Assembly (NCBI RefSeq): GCF_014647515.1
Contig: NZ_BMPI01000015.1
Span: 65,967 to 129,966 of the forward strand
From: Dactylosporangium sucinum
GTDB taxonomy: Bacteria; Actinomycetota; Actinomycetes; Mycobacteriales; Micromonosporaceae
Direction: 5' to 3'
Length of the DNA stretch: 64,000 bases
The position numbers were made by a program, and so were the translations under genes. Positions 28,323 through 37,123 of the stretch are shown one piece after another; within the stretch, counting starts at the first letter, position 1; each line of letters opens with the position of its first letter. The notes beneath the pieces are model-generated. The model was not told the origin of the DNA and ran no database searches. It was given only the letters and a program-made list of their open reading frames with translations.

Positions 28323-29222
28323 ATGGTTGCCGACGTTCTCGCCCCGGCAGGGAGATCGACCAGCCTCATCACCATCGCCCACCTCACGCGGCCGTGGTTC
28401 TGGCCGCTCGGCTGGGGCGGCGCCTACCTCGGCGCGGTGCTCGCCACCGGCACCCTCTTCCCGCCCGTGACGCTCGGCGCCGTCGCGCTGGCGGTCGTGC
28501 TCGGCCCGCTCGTATGGGGTGCGGTGCTCGCGGTCAACGACCGGTACGACCTGGAGACCGACCGCCGCAATCCGCGCAAGGCCACCGCTGCGCTGGTCAC
28601 CGGCGCCCTCGACGAGCGAGCGCTGACCCGCTGGGCCCGCCGGTTCACGATCGCCGCGCTCGGGGCCGCCGCGCTCGGCGGCTGGCCGCTCCTGCTCGGC
28701 ACGGCGGCGGTGCTGCTGCTCGGCTGGCTGTACAGCGCCCCGCCCTGGCGGCTGAAGGGCCGCGCCGGCTGGGACGTCGCGGCCAACGCGCTGACCGTCG
28801 GGGTGCTCGGGCCGCTGTCGGGCTGGTCGCTGTACCGTCCGGTCACCGACTATCCCCTCGTCATGGTCGCGCTGGGCCTGCTGCTGGGCGCCGCGCTGTA
28901 CGTCCCCACGACGGTGATCGACGTCGAGGCCGACCGGGCGGCCGGCGAGGTGACGTTCGCGGTGCGCTGGACCCCGGCCGGCTGCCACCGCTTCGGCGTG
29001 ACGTCGTGGACGCTGGCGGTACTGCTGTGGCTGGCCTGCTGCCACCTCGGCGTCCTGACGACCCGGGACGCCTGGCCGCTGCAGGACGCGACGGCCCCGG
29101 CCCTGGTCGTGCTGTACACCGTGCTGGCCGCCCGCCCGTCGATCGCCCGGATGGCGGTGGTGTCGGCGGCGTTCGCTGTGCCCGCCGCCGACTTCCTCCT
29201 CGCGTACGTCGCCACGCACTGA
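28323..29222 (+). CDS. UbiA-family prenyltransferase
   Basis: 299 residues, about eight membrane helices with both Asp-rich motifs: NDRYDLETD (near 76) and DVEADRAAG (near 200), which bind prenyl diphosphate-Mg. It attaches a prenyl chain to an aromatic or related acceptor in the membrane; acceptor unknown. TAGCGT ends seven bases before the ATG, a leaderless start. Confidence 0.88.
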   Translation: MVADVLAPAGRSTSLITIAHLTRPWFWPLGWGGAYLGAVLATGTLFPPVTLGAVALAVVLGPLVWGAVLAVNDRYDLETDRRNPRKATAALVTGALDERALTRWARRFTIAALGAAALGGWPLLLGTAAVLLLGWLYSAPPWRLKGRAGWDVAANALTVGVLGPLSGWSLYRPVTDYPLVMVALGLLLGAALYVPTTVIDVEADRAAGEVTFAVRWTPAGCHRFGVTSWTLAVLLWLACCHLGVLTTRDAWPLQDATAPALVVLYTVLAARPSIARMAVVSAAFAVPAADFLLAYVATH

Positions 29223-29431
29223 CCGGAGACCCCCGTTGAACTTGCCGCCGGTCACGTGCCAGAAGTCTGTCAACGCGTTCGCCACGCAGGCCAGGGCCGC
29301 GCGGGCATCCGGGACGCTGGGACGTCCCGGCCGCCCCGACCAGGCCAGACGCGGGTGGGACGGGACGCTGTTCACGGGGGGCCGGTACGATGCGGTCCGG
29401 CTACGCCGCGACCCTGGGAGAGTAGACGGCG

Positions 29432-31345
29432 ATGCACCACCCGCATGGAGGCCTCGCCGCGCTCCTGACCGCCCTGAAGGACCGCAGCGGCTACAGCTAC
29501 GCGTGGCTGGGCCGCAAGATCAACGCGAGCAAGTCGGCGGTGCACCGCTACATCGCCGGCCAGGCCGTCCCGCACGACTTCGGCACCGTGGAACGCCTGG
29601 CGAAGGCGTGCGGCGCGACCCCGGCCGAGCTGGACCGCCTGTATGCCCTGTGGACCGCCGCCCTGCGGGACCCGGCCGTGCCCACCGAACGCACGTCGTC
29701 GCCGCCGACTCCGCCGCGGGCGGCCGCGTCTCCGACCGCTGACGCTTCCGGCGACTTATCGGACATGTCCGGCTCGTTCGCGGAGGCGGGGGCGCCCGGC
29801 GAATCCACCGCGCCCTTGCCCACGTCGAGCGCCTCCCACTCCGCAACGGATTTATCCCCAGATGGTGATTTTTCGGATATGTTCGGTCCGGCGGACGATG
29901 GGCGAAGCGCGACCGGCGCAGGAGAGGGCGCGGCCGACGACTTGGGCAGTGCCGACGGGGCACCCACCGCCGCCGCGGCCCGTGGTACGGGCGACGGCGA
30001 CCTCCCCCGGGGGTGGCGGCGGTGGTCGTGGCGGGCGTACGTGGCGGCCGGGGTCGTGGTCGTCGTCCTCGTCACGGCCGTGATCGCCGCCGTGGTCGTG
30101 CGCTCGCCCGGCCGGCGGGCCGCCGAGGCCACCGGCGACCCGCAGTGGATCAGCGGGCCCAGTTGGACGTTGCCGCCCACGCGCGTGGCGAGTCGGTTCT
30201 TCGGGGTCACCATCAACACCCCCACGGGGCACATGCCCGGGTTCCCGATCGGCGCGCTGCGGCTGTGGGACAGCGAGACCCGGTGGGCGCAGATCCAGCC
30301 CGCCAAGGGCGAGTTCGACTGGGCCACGCTCGACCGGCTGGTCGGCGGCGCGGAGGCCGCGGGACTGCCCGTGCTGTTCGTGGCCGGCGGGACCCCGAGC
30401 TGGGCGGCGCCGGACGGGAAGCGGTCCGTGTACCCCGAGAACGCCCGGTCGACGCCGCCCGACGATCTCGACGACTGGGACAGCTTCGTCAGGGCGCTCA
30501 CCCAGCGGTACCGCGGGCGCATCGAAGCCTATGAGATCTGGGCCTTCGCCAATGACGCCCGCCTCTACTCCGGCAGCGTCGAGACGCTCGTCGACATGAC
30601 CGAGCGGGCGAGCGACATCATCCGGGCCGCCGACCCGCTCGCCACCGTGGTCTGTCCGGGCATGGGCAACCTCTGGAGCCCCGAGGCGCAGCAGGTCATG
30701 CGGCGCTTCGCCAAGCTGGGCGGCTACCGGCACTGCGACGTCGCCGCGGTCAAGCTGCACCAGCGCGCGGCCGAGGACCCGCCGGAGACGATGCTCGAGC
30801 TCACCGGGAACGTCGACCAGATCTTCCACGAGGCCGGCATCAACCCGCCGCTGTGGAACACCGGCACGACGTACGCGATCCCGCTGCAAGGCCCGCTCGC
30901 CGAGCCGAAGGCGCGCAACTACGCCGTGCGGTTCTTCCTCGTCGGGCTGTTCGCCCGCAACGTGCACCTCGACCGGATGTACTTCTACAACTGGGGCGGC
31001 ACGAAGATCCCCATCGTGCTCCAGCCCGACGGCGGGGCGCCCACCGCCGCCGGGCTCGCCGTCGCGCAGCTGCAGAAGTGGCTGGCCACGGCCGAGATCC
31101 GGGCCTGCGGGCACGGCCCGGCCGCCGGGCTGCCGGTCAACGCCTGGCAGTGCGAGTTCACCGTCGACACTCCCCTGGGCCGGCGCCGGGCGGTCATCCG
31201 CTGGACGCATGCCGGCACCGCCACGATGCCCGCCGACACGGGCGCCACCGAGCTGCTCCGCCTGGACGGCGGCAGCGCCCCGCTCCGCCCGGGCGGCGAG
31301 CTGGCCCTCACGGAGGAGCCGGTGCTGATCCGCTTCACCGCGTGA
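29432..31345 (+). CDS. membrane-bound HTH protein with extracytoplasmic glycosidase-like domain
   Basis: 637 residues. Residues 1-80 form an XRE-like HTH (LGRKINASKSAVHRYIAGQ); 81-195 are a Pro/Ser/Asp linker with two short repeats (DLSDMSG, DFSDMFG); one membrane helix at about 202-224; residues 255-600 resemble a clan GH-A glycosidase (GH39/GH5-like). Where active relatives have WNE, this one has WAF (370-372), and the expected second Glu is Gly478 in WNTGTT. It is therefore probably a sugar-sensing one-component regulator rather than an enzyme. Leu109 and Leu141 are TTA codons. Starts at the first ATG. Confidence 0.75.
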   Translation: MHHPHGGLAALLTALKDRSGYSYAWLGRKINASKSAVHRYIAGQAVPHDFGTVERLAKACGATPAELDRLYALWTAALRDPAVPTERTSSPPTPPRAAASPTADASGDLSDMSGSFAEAGAPGESTAPLPTSSASHSATDLSPDGDFSDMFGPADDGRSATGAGEGAADDLGSADGAPTAAAARGTGDGDLPRGWRRWSWRAYVAAGVVVVVLVTAVIAAVVVRSPGRRAAEATGDPQWISGPSWTLPPTRVASRFFGVTINTPTGHMPGFPIGALRLWDSETRWAQIQPAKGEFDWATLDRLVGGAEAAGLPVLFVAGGTPSWAAPDGKRSVYPENARSTPPDDLDDWDSFVRALTQRYRGRIEAYEIWAFANDARLYSGSVETLVDMTERASDIIRAADPLATVVCPGMGNLWSPEAQQVMRRFAKLGGYRHCDVAAVKLHQRAAEDPPETMLELTGNVDQIFHEAGINPPLWNTGTTYAIPLQGPLAEPKARNYAVRFFLVGLFARNVHLDRMYFYNWGGTKIPIVLQPDGGAPTAAGLAVAQLQKWLATAEIRACGHGPAAGLPVNAWQCEFTVDTPLGRRRAVIRWTHAGTATMPADTGATELLRLDGGSAPLRPGGELALTEEPVLIRFTA

Positions 31346-31730
31346 CGCGGTCGGTAACGACCAGTTCCACCTCGAAGCCGTCGGCGTTCTCCAGGTAGCC
31401 GGCGCAGTGGTCCGGGCCGCCCGCGAACGGGTGCCTGTCGGCGAAGAGCAGGCGCCATCCGTGCGCGGGCGCCTCCTCGACGAGCGCGTCGAGCTCGGGG
31501 CGGCCGGCAACGTGGAAGGCCAGGTGGTTCAGGCCGGGGCGCATCCGGTCGTGCACGTCCGCCGAGAGCGCGGGCGAGCGTTCCACGACGACGTAGGTGG
31601 GGCCGTGCCGCCAGCTGCGGCCGGCCGGCCAGTCCTGGAACGGCTCGTAGCCCAGCTCGGTCAGCAGCCAGCCCCAGGACGCGACGGCGCGCTCCAGGTC
31701 GGGGACCCAGAGCTCGACGTGGTGGAGCAC
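31335..31730 (-). CDS. VOC/glyoxalase-family protein
   Basis: 131 residues, two beta-alpha-beta-beta-beta modules of the vicinal oxygen chelate fold (HHVELWVPDLERAVASW, LNHLAFHV, DGFEVELVV). Metal-ligand-like His and Glu are present, but the substrate is unknown. It starts four bases after yciO ends and overlaps the HTH-glycosidase-like gene tail by 11 bases convergently. Confidence 0.8.
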   Translation of the reverse strand: MLHHVELWVPDLERAVASWGWLLTELGYEPFQDWPAGRSWRHGPTYVVVERSPALSADVHDRMRPGLNHLAFHVAGRPELDALVEEAPAHGWRLLFADRHPFAGGPDHCAGYLENADGFEVELVVTDRVTR

Positions 31731-31734
31731 GTCG

Positions 31735-32352
31735 CTACTCGAACCGGGCCGGGTCCCCGGCGCCGACCCGCAGGATCTCGGGCTCGTCGCCGGACAGGTC
31801 GACGACGGTGGTCGGCTCGACGCCGCTCTCGCCGTCGACGACCGCGTCGACCTGGTGGTCGAGCAGCTCCTTGATCTCCCAGCCCTGGGTCATCGGCTCG
31901 TCCTGACCGGGCAGCACCAGCGTGCTCGACAGCAGCGGCTCACCCAGCTCGGCGAGCAGCGCCTGGGTCACCGTGTGCTGCGGGATCCGGACCCCGACCG
32001 TGCGCTTCTTGGGGTGCAGCAGCCGGCGCGGCACCTCGGGGCTGGCCGGCAGGATGAACGTGTAGCTGCCCGGGGTCGACGCCTTCACCAGGCGGAACAC
32101 CGAGTTGCTGATCTGCACGAACTGCCCCAGCTGGGCGAAGTCGGCGCACATGAGGGTGAAGTGGTGCCGGTCGTCCAGCTTGCGGATCTCCCGGATGCGG
32201 TCGAGCCCGGGACGGCTGCCGAGCTGGCACCCGAGCGCGTAACAGGAGTCCGTCGGGTAGGCGATCAGCCCGTCGTCCCGCAGGAGCGCGACGATCTGCT
32301 GCAGCAGCCGCGGCTGCGGGTTGTCGGGGTGCACGTCGAAGTACCTGGCCAC
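31735..32352 (-). CDS. yciO: YciO, Sua5/YrdC-family protein
   Basis: 205 residues, colinear with E. coli YciO: HPDNPQ, YPTDSCYALGC, FTLMCADF, TPGSYTFILP and PTTVVDL. Relatives form threonylcarbamoyl-AMP for tRNA t6A; YciO's own role is less certain. GTG 32352 is decided by TAGGCT ending exactly seven bases upstream, and by length agreement. The VOC gene follows in the same operon. Confidence 0.88.
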   Translation of the reverse strand: MARYFDVHPDNPQPRLLQQIVALLRDDGLIAYPTDSCYALGCQLGSRPGLDRIREIRKLDDRHHFTLMCADFAQLGQFVQISNSVFRLVKASTPGSYTFILPASPEVPRRLLHPKKRTVGVRIPQHTVTQALLAELGEPLLSSTLVLPGQDEPMTQGWEIKELLDHQVDAVVDGESGVEPTTVVDLSGDEPEILRVGAGDPARFE

Positions 32353-32381
32353 CCGCACAAGCCTACGTGTAGGAATAGCCC

Positions 32382-32735
32382 ATGACGGATCTGGAGGCGG
32401 TGACGCAGTGGGTGGACGGCTACGTCCGCGCCTGGAACAGCAACGACCCGGCCGAGATCGGTGGCCTGTTCGCCGAGGACGCCGCCTACTACACGGCACC
32501 GTTCCGCGACCCGTGGCGCGGCCGCGACGCGATCGTGGCCGGCTGGCTGGACCGCCGCGACCAGCCGGGCGAGGCGTCGTTCACCTGGTTCCCGGTGATC
32601 GTCGGCCCGGACCTGAGCATCGTGCAGGGCACCACGGTGTACCCCACCGCGACCTACAGCAACCTGTGGCTCATCCGGCTGGACACGGTCGGCCAGTGCC
32701 GCGAGTTCACCGAGTGGTGGATGCGCCACGGCTGA
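32382..32735 (+). CDS. SnoaL/NTF2-like protein
   Basis: 117 residues, a cone-shaped NTF2-like fold (VDGYVRAWNSNDPAEIGGLF, then PFRDPWRGRDAIVAGW). Catalytic residues cannot be assigned. It is divergent from yciO with only 29 bases between starts, and its last 29 bases overlap the convergent DUF4328 gene. Confidence 0.8.
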   Translation: MTDLEAVTQWVDGYVRAWNSNDPAEIGGLFAEDAAYYTAPFRDPWRGRDAIVAGWLDRRDQPGEASFTWFPVIVGPDLSIVQGTTVYPTATYSNLWLIRLDTVGQCREFTEWWMRHG

Positions 32736-33414
32736 GCCCGACCCGCTCCGGCCCGCGCAGCCGGTGCCAGACGACCAGCACGTAGGCGAGCAGCAGCCCC
32801 AGCGCCGCGATCCGGAACGCGGCGAACGCGACCGAGGTGTTGTTCGCCCCGAGCACCGCGGCGGCGAACGCGGCGCGGTCGGCCGGGTCGGGCAGGTCGT
32901 GGCGGGTGTCGATGAGCACGAAGACCAGCAGCGGGACGAGCGCGACCCGCCAGGCCAGGTACGTCCAGTGGCGCAGGATCACCCGCCGGTCATGGCCGAG
33001 CCGGCCGGCCACGCGGCCGATGGTGCCGATCCAGAGGATCAGGACGATGAGGTACGCCCAGAGCCCGGTGCGCAACCCGTCGCCCAGCTCGTAGACCAGC
33101 TCGAACACGGCGTCGGCGTCGGCCCCGTCGAGCGCGTCGGCGTCATCGGGGTAGCGGGCGACCAGCTCGCTCTCCCGCCGCAGCGCGACGATCTGCACCA
33201 CCAGCATGGCCATGTGCGCGACGGTGGCGACGACGACCAGCCAGGTGAACGCCTGCCACCACCAGGGCGACCGCTGCCGGGGCGGCGGCCCTTCGACGAG
33301 CGCGGCGACGGCCGCGACCGAGGGAACCCCACCGTGCGTCACGCAGAGCGGACCGTCCGTGCCGAGTGGGGCCGGGTAACCGGTTGCTCCGCACTGCACG
33401 CATGGGCTCCCCAC
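32707..33414 (-). CDS. DUF4328 membrane protein with zinc-ribbon head
   Basis: 235 residues: an N-terminal Cys pair CVQCGATGY with later C and H (a likely small zinc ribbon), then four to six membrane helices matching DUF4328. Function unknown. The GTG start is tentative; no ATG or strong ribosome site is near. Confidence 0.7.
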   Translation of the reverse strand: MGSPCVQCGATGYPAPLGTDGPLCVTHGGVPSVAAVAALVEGPPPRQRSPWWWQAFTWLVVVATVAHMAMLVVQIVALRRESELVARYPDDADALDGADADAVFELVYELGDGLRTGLWAYLIVLILWIGTIGRVAGRLGHDRRVILRHWTYLAWRVALVPLLVFVLIDTRHDLPDPADRAAFAAAVLGANNTSVAFAAFRIAALGLLLAYVLVVWHRLRGPERVGLSRGASTTR

Positions 33415-33480
33415 AAGCTCGGGAGCGTAGCTCAGGTTCCGGCCACCCGCCCGCCCCCGAACGGCCAGTTCGACAGTGGC

Positions 33481-33543
33481 GCAACCATTGGTTGCACATC
33501 CGCCCCGGCCGCTGTAGGTTTTGTGCAACCGAAGGTTGCACAA
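33481..33543 (+). promoter_or_regulatory. promoter bracketed by two matching operators
   Basis: -35 TTGCAC (33492-33497), 17-base spacer, -10 TAGGTT (33515-33520). Operator 1, GCAACC-ATT-GGTTGC (33481-33495), covers the -35; operator 2 has perfect ten-base arms TTGTGCAACC and GGTTGCACAA around GAA (33521-33543) and covers the transcription start. The shared half-site GCAACC points to one repressor whose gene is not adjacent. Confidence 0.8.
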
Positions 33544-33567
33544 CAAGCACAGCGAAGGAGTCTGAGG

Positions 33568-34011
33568 ATGGCTGACATCCTGCACCGGATCGGGTGCGTC
33601 GCGCCGCTCGACGACGTCTACCAGGCGATCGTCACCCCCGAACGCATCGCCGAGTGGTGGACGACCGACACGGTCGGCAAGAGCGAGGTCGGCGGGCGGC
33701 TGGCGTTCCGCTTCGGGGAGGCCGGCGGGTTCGACATGGAGATCGTGGAGCTGGACCCGGCCGGGCACGTGCGGTGGCGGGTCGCCGACGGGCCCGCGGA
33801 GTGGATCGGCACGGAGATCGACTGGCGGCTGGAGCGGCGCGGGGAGTGGACGATCGTGCTGTTCAAGCACGAGGGCTGGCGCGAGCAGGTCGAGTTCATG
33901 CACCACTGCAGCACCAAGTGGGCGACGTTCCTGCTGAGCCTCAAGTACCTCGTCGAGCAGGACCGCGGGCGGCCCTGGCCGGACGAGCTCAAGGTCAGCG
34001 ACTGGACCTGA
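33568..34011 (+). CDS. SRPBCC/AHSA1-type protein
   Basis: 147 residues with an AHSA1 fold (YQAIVTPERIAEWWTTD, GGRLAFRF, EFMHHCSTKWATFLLSLK). Ligand unknown. The ATG follows GAAGGAG by ten bases. Expression is probably controlled tightly through the doubly operated promoter just upstream; in most genomes such genes sit beside an ArsR-type repressor, which is missing here. Confidence 0.85.
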   Translation: MADILHRIGCVAPLDDVYQAIVTPERIAEWWTTDTVGKSEVGGRLAFRFGEAGGFDMEIVELDPAGHVRWRVADGPAEWIGTEIDWRLERRGEWTIVLFKHEGWREQVEFMHHCSTKWATFLLSLKYLVEQDRGRPWPDELKVSDWT

Positions 34012-34126
34012 TCAGGGCCGGGACCGGGTGGCCACGGCGCGCTCGACGTGCGGCGCGAAGCCGCCGGCGACCGCGCCGCCTCGGCCTGGTCCTCGGGGTG
34101 GGCGCCGTAGTACGTCGCGGACGGGC

Positions 34127-35650
34127 TCAGTAGCCCTTCCACTCCTCCCGGGCGTACTGCAGGATCCGCGGGTCCATGAGCGTCGACGGCGGGACGTCCA
34201 CGCGGCGCCGGTCGGCCGGGAAGACCTGGGCGGCGCGCAGCACGTCGGCGTCCAGGAAGCGCAACGGGGCGGGCGGGTCCACGCCCATCGCGGGCGCGGT
34301 GTCCGACGCCGCCGCCAGGAAGAAGCCCCAGTCGCCGAAGGACGGCACGTCCACGTGGTACGGCACGGTCGCGAAGCCCGCGGCGGCGAGCGACGCGCCG
34401 ACGCACCAGTAGGAGCGCTGGGCGAAGTACGGCGAGCCGGACTGCACGACGACCCGGCCGCCGGGGGCCAGGGCCTTGCGCACCATCGCGTAGAACTCGA
34501 CCGAGTACAGCTTCGCGGTGGCGGTCTCGTCCGGGTCGGGCATGTCCACGATGATCGCGTCGAACTGGGGCGTCTCGTCCCGCAGCCACGCGAACGCGTC
34601 CGTGTTCAGCAGGTGTACCCGCGGGTCCGCGAACGCGTCGGCGTTCAGCCGGTGCAGGCGGGGGTCGTGGCGGGCCAGGTCGATGACGGCCGGGTCGAGC
34701 TCGACCTCGGTGACCGTGGCGACGTCGGGGTACTTGAGCACCTCCCGCAGCGCGAGACCGTCACCCCCGCCGAGGATGAGCACGGAGCGTCGCGGACCGG
34801 CGAGCACCGGGTGCACGAGCGCCTCGTGGTAGCGGTACTCGTCGCGCGAGGCGAACTGCAGGTCGCCGTTGAGGAACAGCCGCACGTCGGCGCCGTCGAG
34901 CGACTGGGTCAGCACGATCTCCTGGTAGCGGCTGTGGGTGGCGAACACGACCGGGTCGGCGTACAGCTCCTGGCGGGCCGTCACCTCGAACCGCGTCGAC
35001 AGCGCGTACGACGCGCCGAGCACGGCCAGCACGGCGACCGCGGCGGCGCTCAGCGACACCGCCGAGCGGCGCACCAGGTCGCGGCGGAACACGGTGAAGA
35101 CGACGGCCAGGCCGACGACCGCGTTCACGACGCCGACGACGAGCGCGCCGCGCAGCTGGCCGAAGACCGGCAGCAGCAGGAACGGGAACGCGAGGCCGCC
35201 GAGCAGGGCGCCGATGTAGTCGGCGGCGAACAGGTCGGCGACCGCGCTGCCGGCGTCCTGCTGCCGGATGCGCTGCAGCAGGACCATGAGCAGCGGGATC
35301 TCGGCGCCGATGAGCGCGCCGAGCAGCAGCGCCATCGCGACGAGCGCGGGCGCGTACAGGTCGAGCCAGGCGAACGCGGCGTAGAGCGCGAGCACCGACA
35401 GGCCGCCGAACAGGGCCAGCAGCAGCTCGATCGCGGCGAAGGCGACGAGGGCGTGCTTCTGCAGCGGCTTCGCGGCCAGCGCGCCGATGCCCATGGCGAA
35501 CACCATGACGCCGAGCACGATCGACGCCTGGGCGGCGGTGTCGCCGATGAGGTAGCTGCCGAGGGCGACGAGGGCGAGCTCGTACACGAGGCCGCAGGCC
35601 GCGCACACGAACACCGCCAGCAGGACCGCCGTCCGACGCAACCGCGTCAC
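34127..35650 (-). CDS. membrane polyamine aminopropyltransferase-like protein
   Basis: 507 residues: about seven membrane helices (1-215) followed by a spermidine-synthase fold with the binding motif GGGDGLALREVL and acidic VTEVELDPAVIDLA, plus VDMPDPD. It probably transfers an aminopropyl or similar group from decarboxylated SAM, though membrane-fused homologues are poorly characterised. It is the last gene of a six-gene operon; its GTG overlaps the preceding stop. Confidence 0.85.
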   Translation of the reverse strand: MTRLRRTAVLLAVFVCAACGLVYELALVALGSYLIGDTAAQASIVLGVMVFAMGIGALAAKPLQKHALVAFAAIELLLALFGGLSVLALYAAFAWLDLYAPALVAMALLLGALIGAEIPLLMVLLQRIRQQDAGSAVADLFAADYIGALLGGLAFPFLLLPVFGQLRGALVVGVVNAVVGLAVVFTVFRRDLVRRSAVSLSAAAVAVLAVLGASYALSTRFEVTARQELYADPVVFATHSRYQEIVLTQSLDGADVRLFLNGDLQFASRDEYRYHEALVHPVLAGPRRSVLILGGGDGLALREVLKYPDVATVTEVELDPAVIDLARHDPRLHRLNADAFADPRVHLLNTDAFAWLRDETPQFDAIIVDMPDPDETATAKLYSVEFYAMVRKALAPGGRVVVQSGSPYFAQRSYWCVGASLAAAGFATVPYHVDVPSFGDWGFFLAAASDTAPAMGVDPPAPLRFLDADVLRAAQVFPADRRRVDVPPSTLMDPRILQYAREEWKGY

Positions 35651-36696
35651 GGCTGCGGCGCCGGCGGTTTCGGCGGGTCGCCGGCCGCCGCCTCGGTGCC
35701 CGCCTCGGTCGGCGCGGTGTCAGCTGCGACCGCGGCCGGCGCGGCGGCGTCGGAGGCCTCCGACGCTGCCGCGGCTTCGGATGCCGTCTGTTCGGCCGCC
35801 GCGGCTTCGGATGCGGTCCGGGCGGCCGCCGCCTGCGCCGCCGCGGCCTGGGCCGACGCCGCCTTCGCCCGCTGGGCCGCCGCCGCGCCGGCCCCTCGCT
35901 TCCGCGGCGGGCTGCCCTTGCCCGGCCGGGCCGCCTTCCCCGACGGCGCGCCCTTCGCGGCCGGGATCGTCTTGAGCGGCTCCGGCCGGAACGGGTCGGT
36001 CTCCTCGCCGCGCTTGATCCGCCGCGACGACCGGATGCCGAGCAGCAGTGTGGCCAGCGCGGCGAGCAGCAGCAGGCTCGACAGGAGCACCAGCACCCAC
36101 CGGTCGCGCCAGAAGTCGCTGCCGGTGCTCGGCAGCGGCGCCACCGAGCCGGTCGCCGTCGGCTCCGGCACCGCCCCGCTCACGACGCCGGCCTGCTGCG
36201 CGATGAGCGGCAGCGCCTCGGCCGCGCCGAGGATCGCCTGGCCCGGGTCGTCGAGCAGCTGCTTGGACCCGACGCCGACCTGGTCGAACGCCGCGGTGTC
36301 GAGCCGCTGGCGGGTGTCGACGTTGGTGATGAATAGGTAGTACGCGTAGTCCTCGGAGTCGCTGCTGTCCGAGTAGTAGTGGTACGTCCCGCGGACCACG
36401 ATGTACTTCGGGCAGTTCTCCGGGTCCTCGTTGGCGTGCTTGCCGGCGCCGAGGTTGGAGCCCGAGCTGAGCTCGGTGGACAGGTCGTCGAGCTGCCAGC
36501 CGTAGCACACGCCGTGGGCCTTCGCGGCCCGGTCGAGGCTCGCGACGACCGACGCGGCGTCGGCGGTCGACGGCGGGGTCACCGCGTCGTCGTCGCCGGA
36601 CGAGGAGAAGAACGCGGCCACGCAGATGCCGACGACGACCACGCCGACGACCCAGACGGCGTTGATGACCTTGCTGTTGTCGCGCGGTGCAGCCAT
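35647..36696 (-). CDS. two-helix membrane protein with Ala-rich tail
   Basis: 349 residues: N-terminal membrane helix (about 10-32), an extracytoplasmic domain of about 130 residues with two Cys (CYGWQL, NCPKY), a second helix (about 195-220), then a cytoplasmic Lys/Pro and long Ala/Glu/Ser tail of low complexity. I do not recognise a named family. It sits between the DUF350 and aminopropyltransferase genes, with TGATG and GTGA overlaps. Confidence 0.75.
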   Translation of the reverse strand: MAAPRDNSKVINAVWVVGVVVVGICVAAFFSSSGDDDAVTPPSTADAASVVASLDRAAKAHGVCYGWQLDDLSTELSSGSNLGAGKHANEDPENCPKYIVVRGTYHYYSDSSDSEDYAYYLFITNVDTRQRLDTAAFDQVGVGSKQLLDDPGQAILGAAEALPLIAQQAGVVSGAVPEPTATGSVAPLPSTGSDFWRDRWVLVLLSSLLLLAALATLLLGIRSSRRIKRGEETDPFRPEPLKTIPAAKGAPSGKAARPGKGSPPRKRGAGAAAAQRAKAASAQAAAAQAAAARTASEAAAAEQTASEAAAASEASDAAAPAAVAADTAPTEAGTEAAAGDPPKPPAPQP

Positions 36697-37118
36697 CAGA
36701 GGATGGCCGCGGCGATGATCGCGCCCACGGCGAGGTGGACGGCGGCGGTGATCCACACGGCCGGATGGGGCTCCGGGTGTACCAGCAGCGCCCCGAGCTT
36801 CCCCGGAGTGGCCATGTCGACGACGATGAACGCGACGGTCATGACCAGCAGGCCGACCAGCCCGTAGCCGACCGTGGAGGCGATGCCCTTCACGAAGTCG
36901 CCGTCGCTCGCCACGATGGCCGTCACCGTGATCGTGCCCACCGCGACCAGGTTGGACGCGAGCAGGATGGCCGCGTTGGCGTTGCGGTCGGTCCAGATGA
37001 GGTGGCGCAGCGAGCCGGGCGTCGCGACGTCCACCAGCGCCGCCCCGATGGCCATCAGCACGATGCCGATCGCGGCGTAGCCGAGGGTGACCGCGAGGTC
37101 GGTGACGAGTTCGAGCAT
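36696..37118 (-). CDS. DUF350 membrane protein
   Basis: 140 residues with four membrane helices arranged as two similar halves; the repeat ATPG (VDVATPGSLRHL and VDMATPGKLGAL) marks DUF350. Function unknown. It is in the conserved operon with DUF4247, DUF4178, DUF2617 and the aminopropyltransferase; its stop shares one base with the next ATG. Confidence 0.88.
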   Translation of the reverse strand: MLELVTDLAVTLGYAAIGIVLMAIGAALVDVATPGSLRHLIWTDRNANAAILLASNLVAVGTITVTAIVASDGDFVKGIASTVGYGLVGLLVMTVAFIVVDMATPGKLGALLVHPEPHPAVWITAAVHLAVGAIIAAAIL

Positions 37119-37123
37119 GTCGA

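Noticed and set aside
29236..29742. Plus-strand frame before and into the HTH-glycosidase-like gene
   Set aside because: It overlaps the HTH domain coding region in another frame and has no recognisable protein features.
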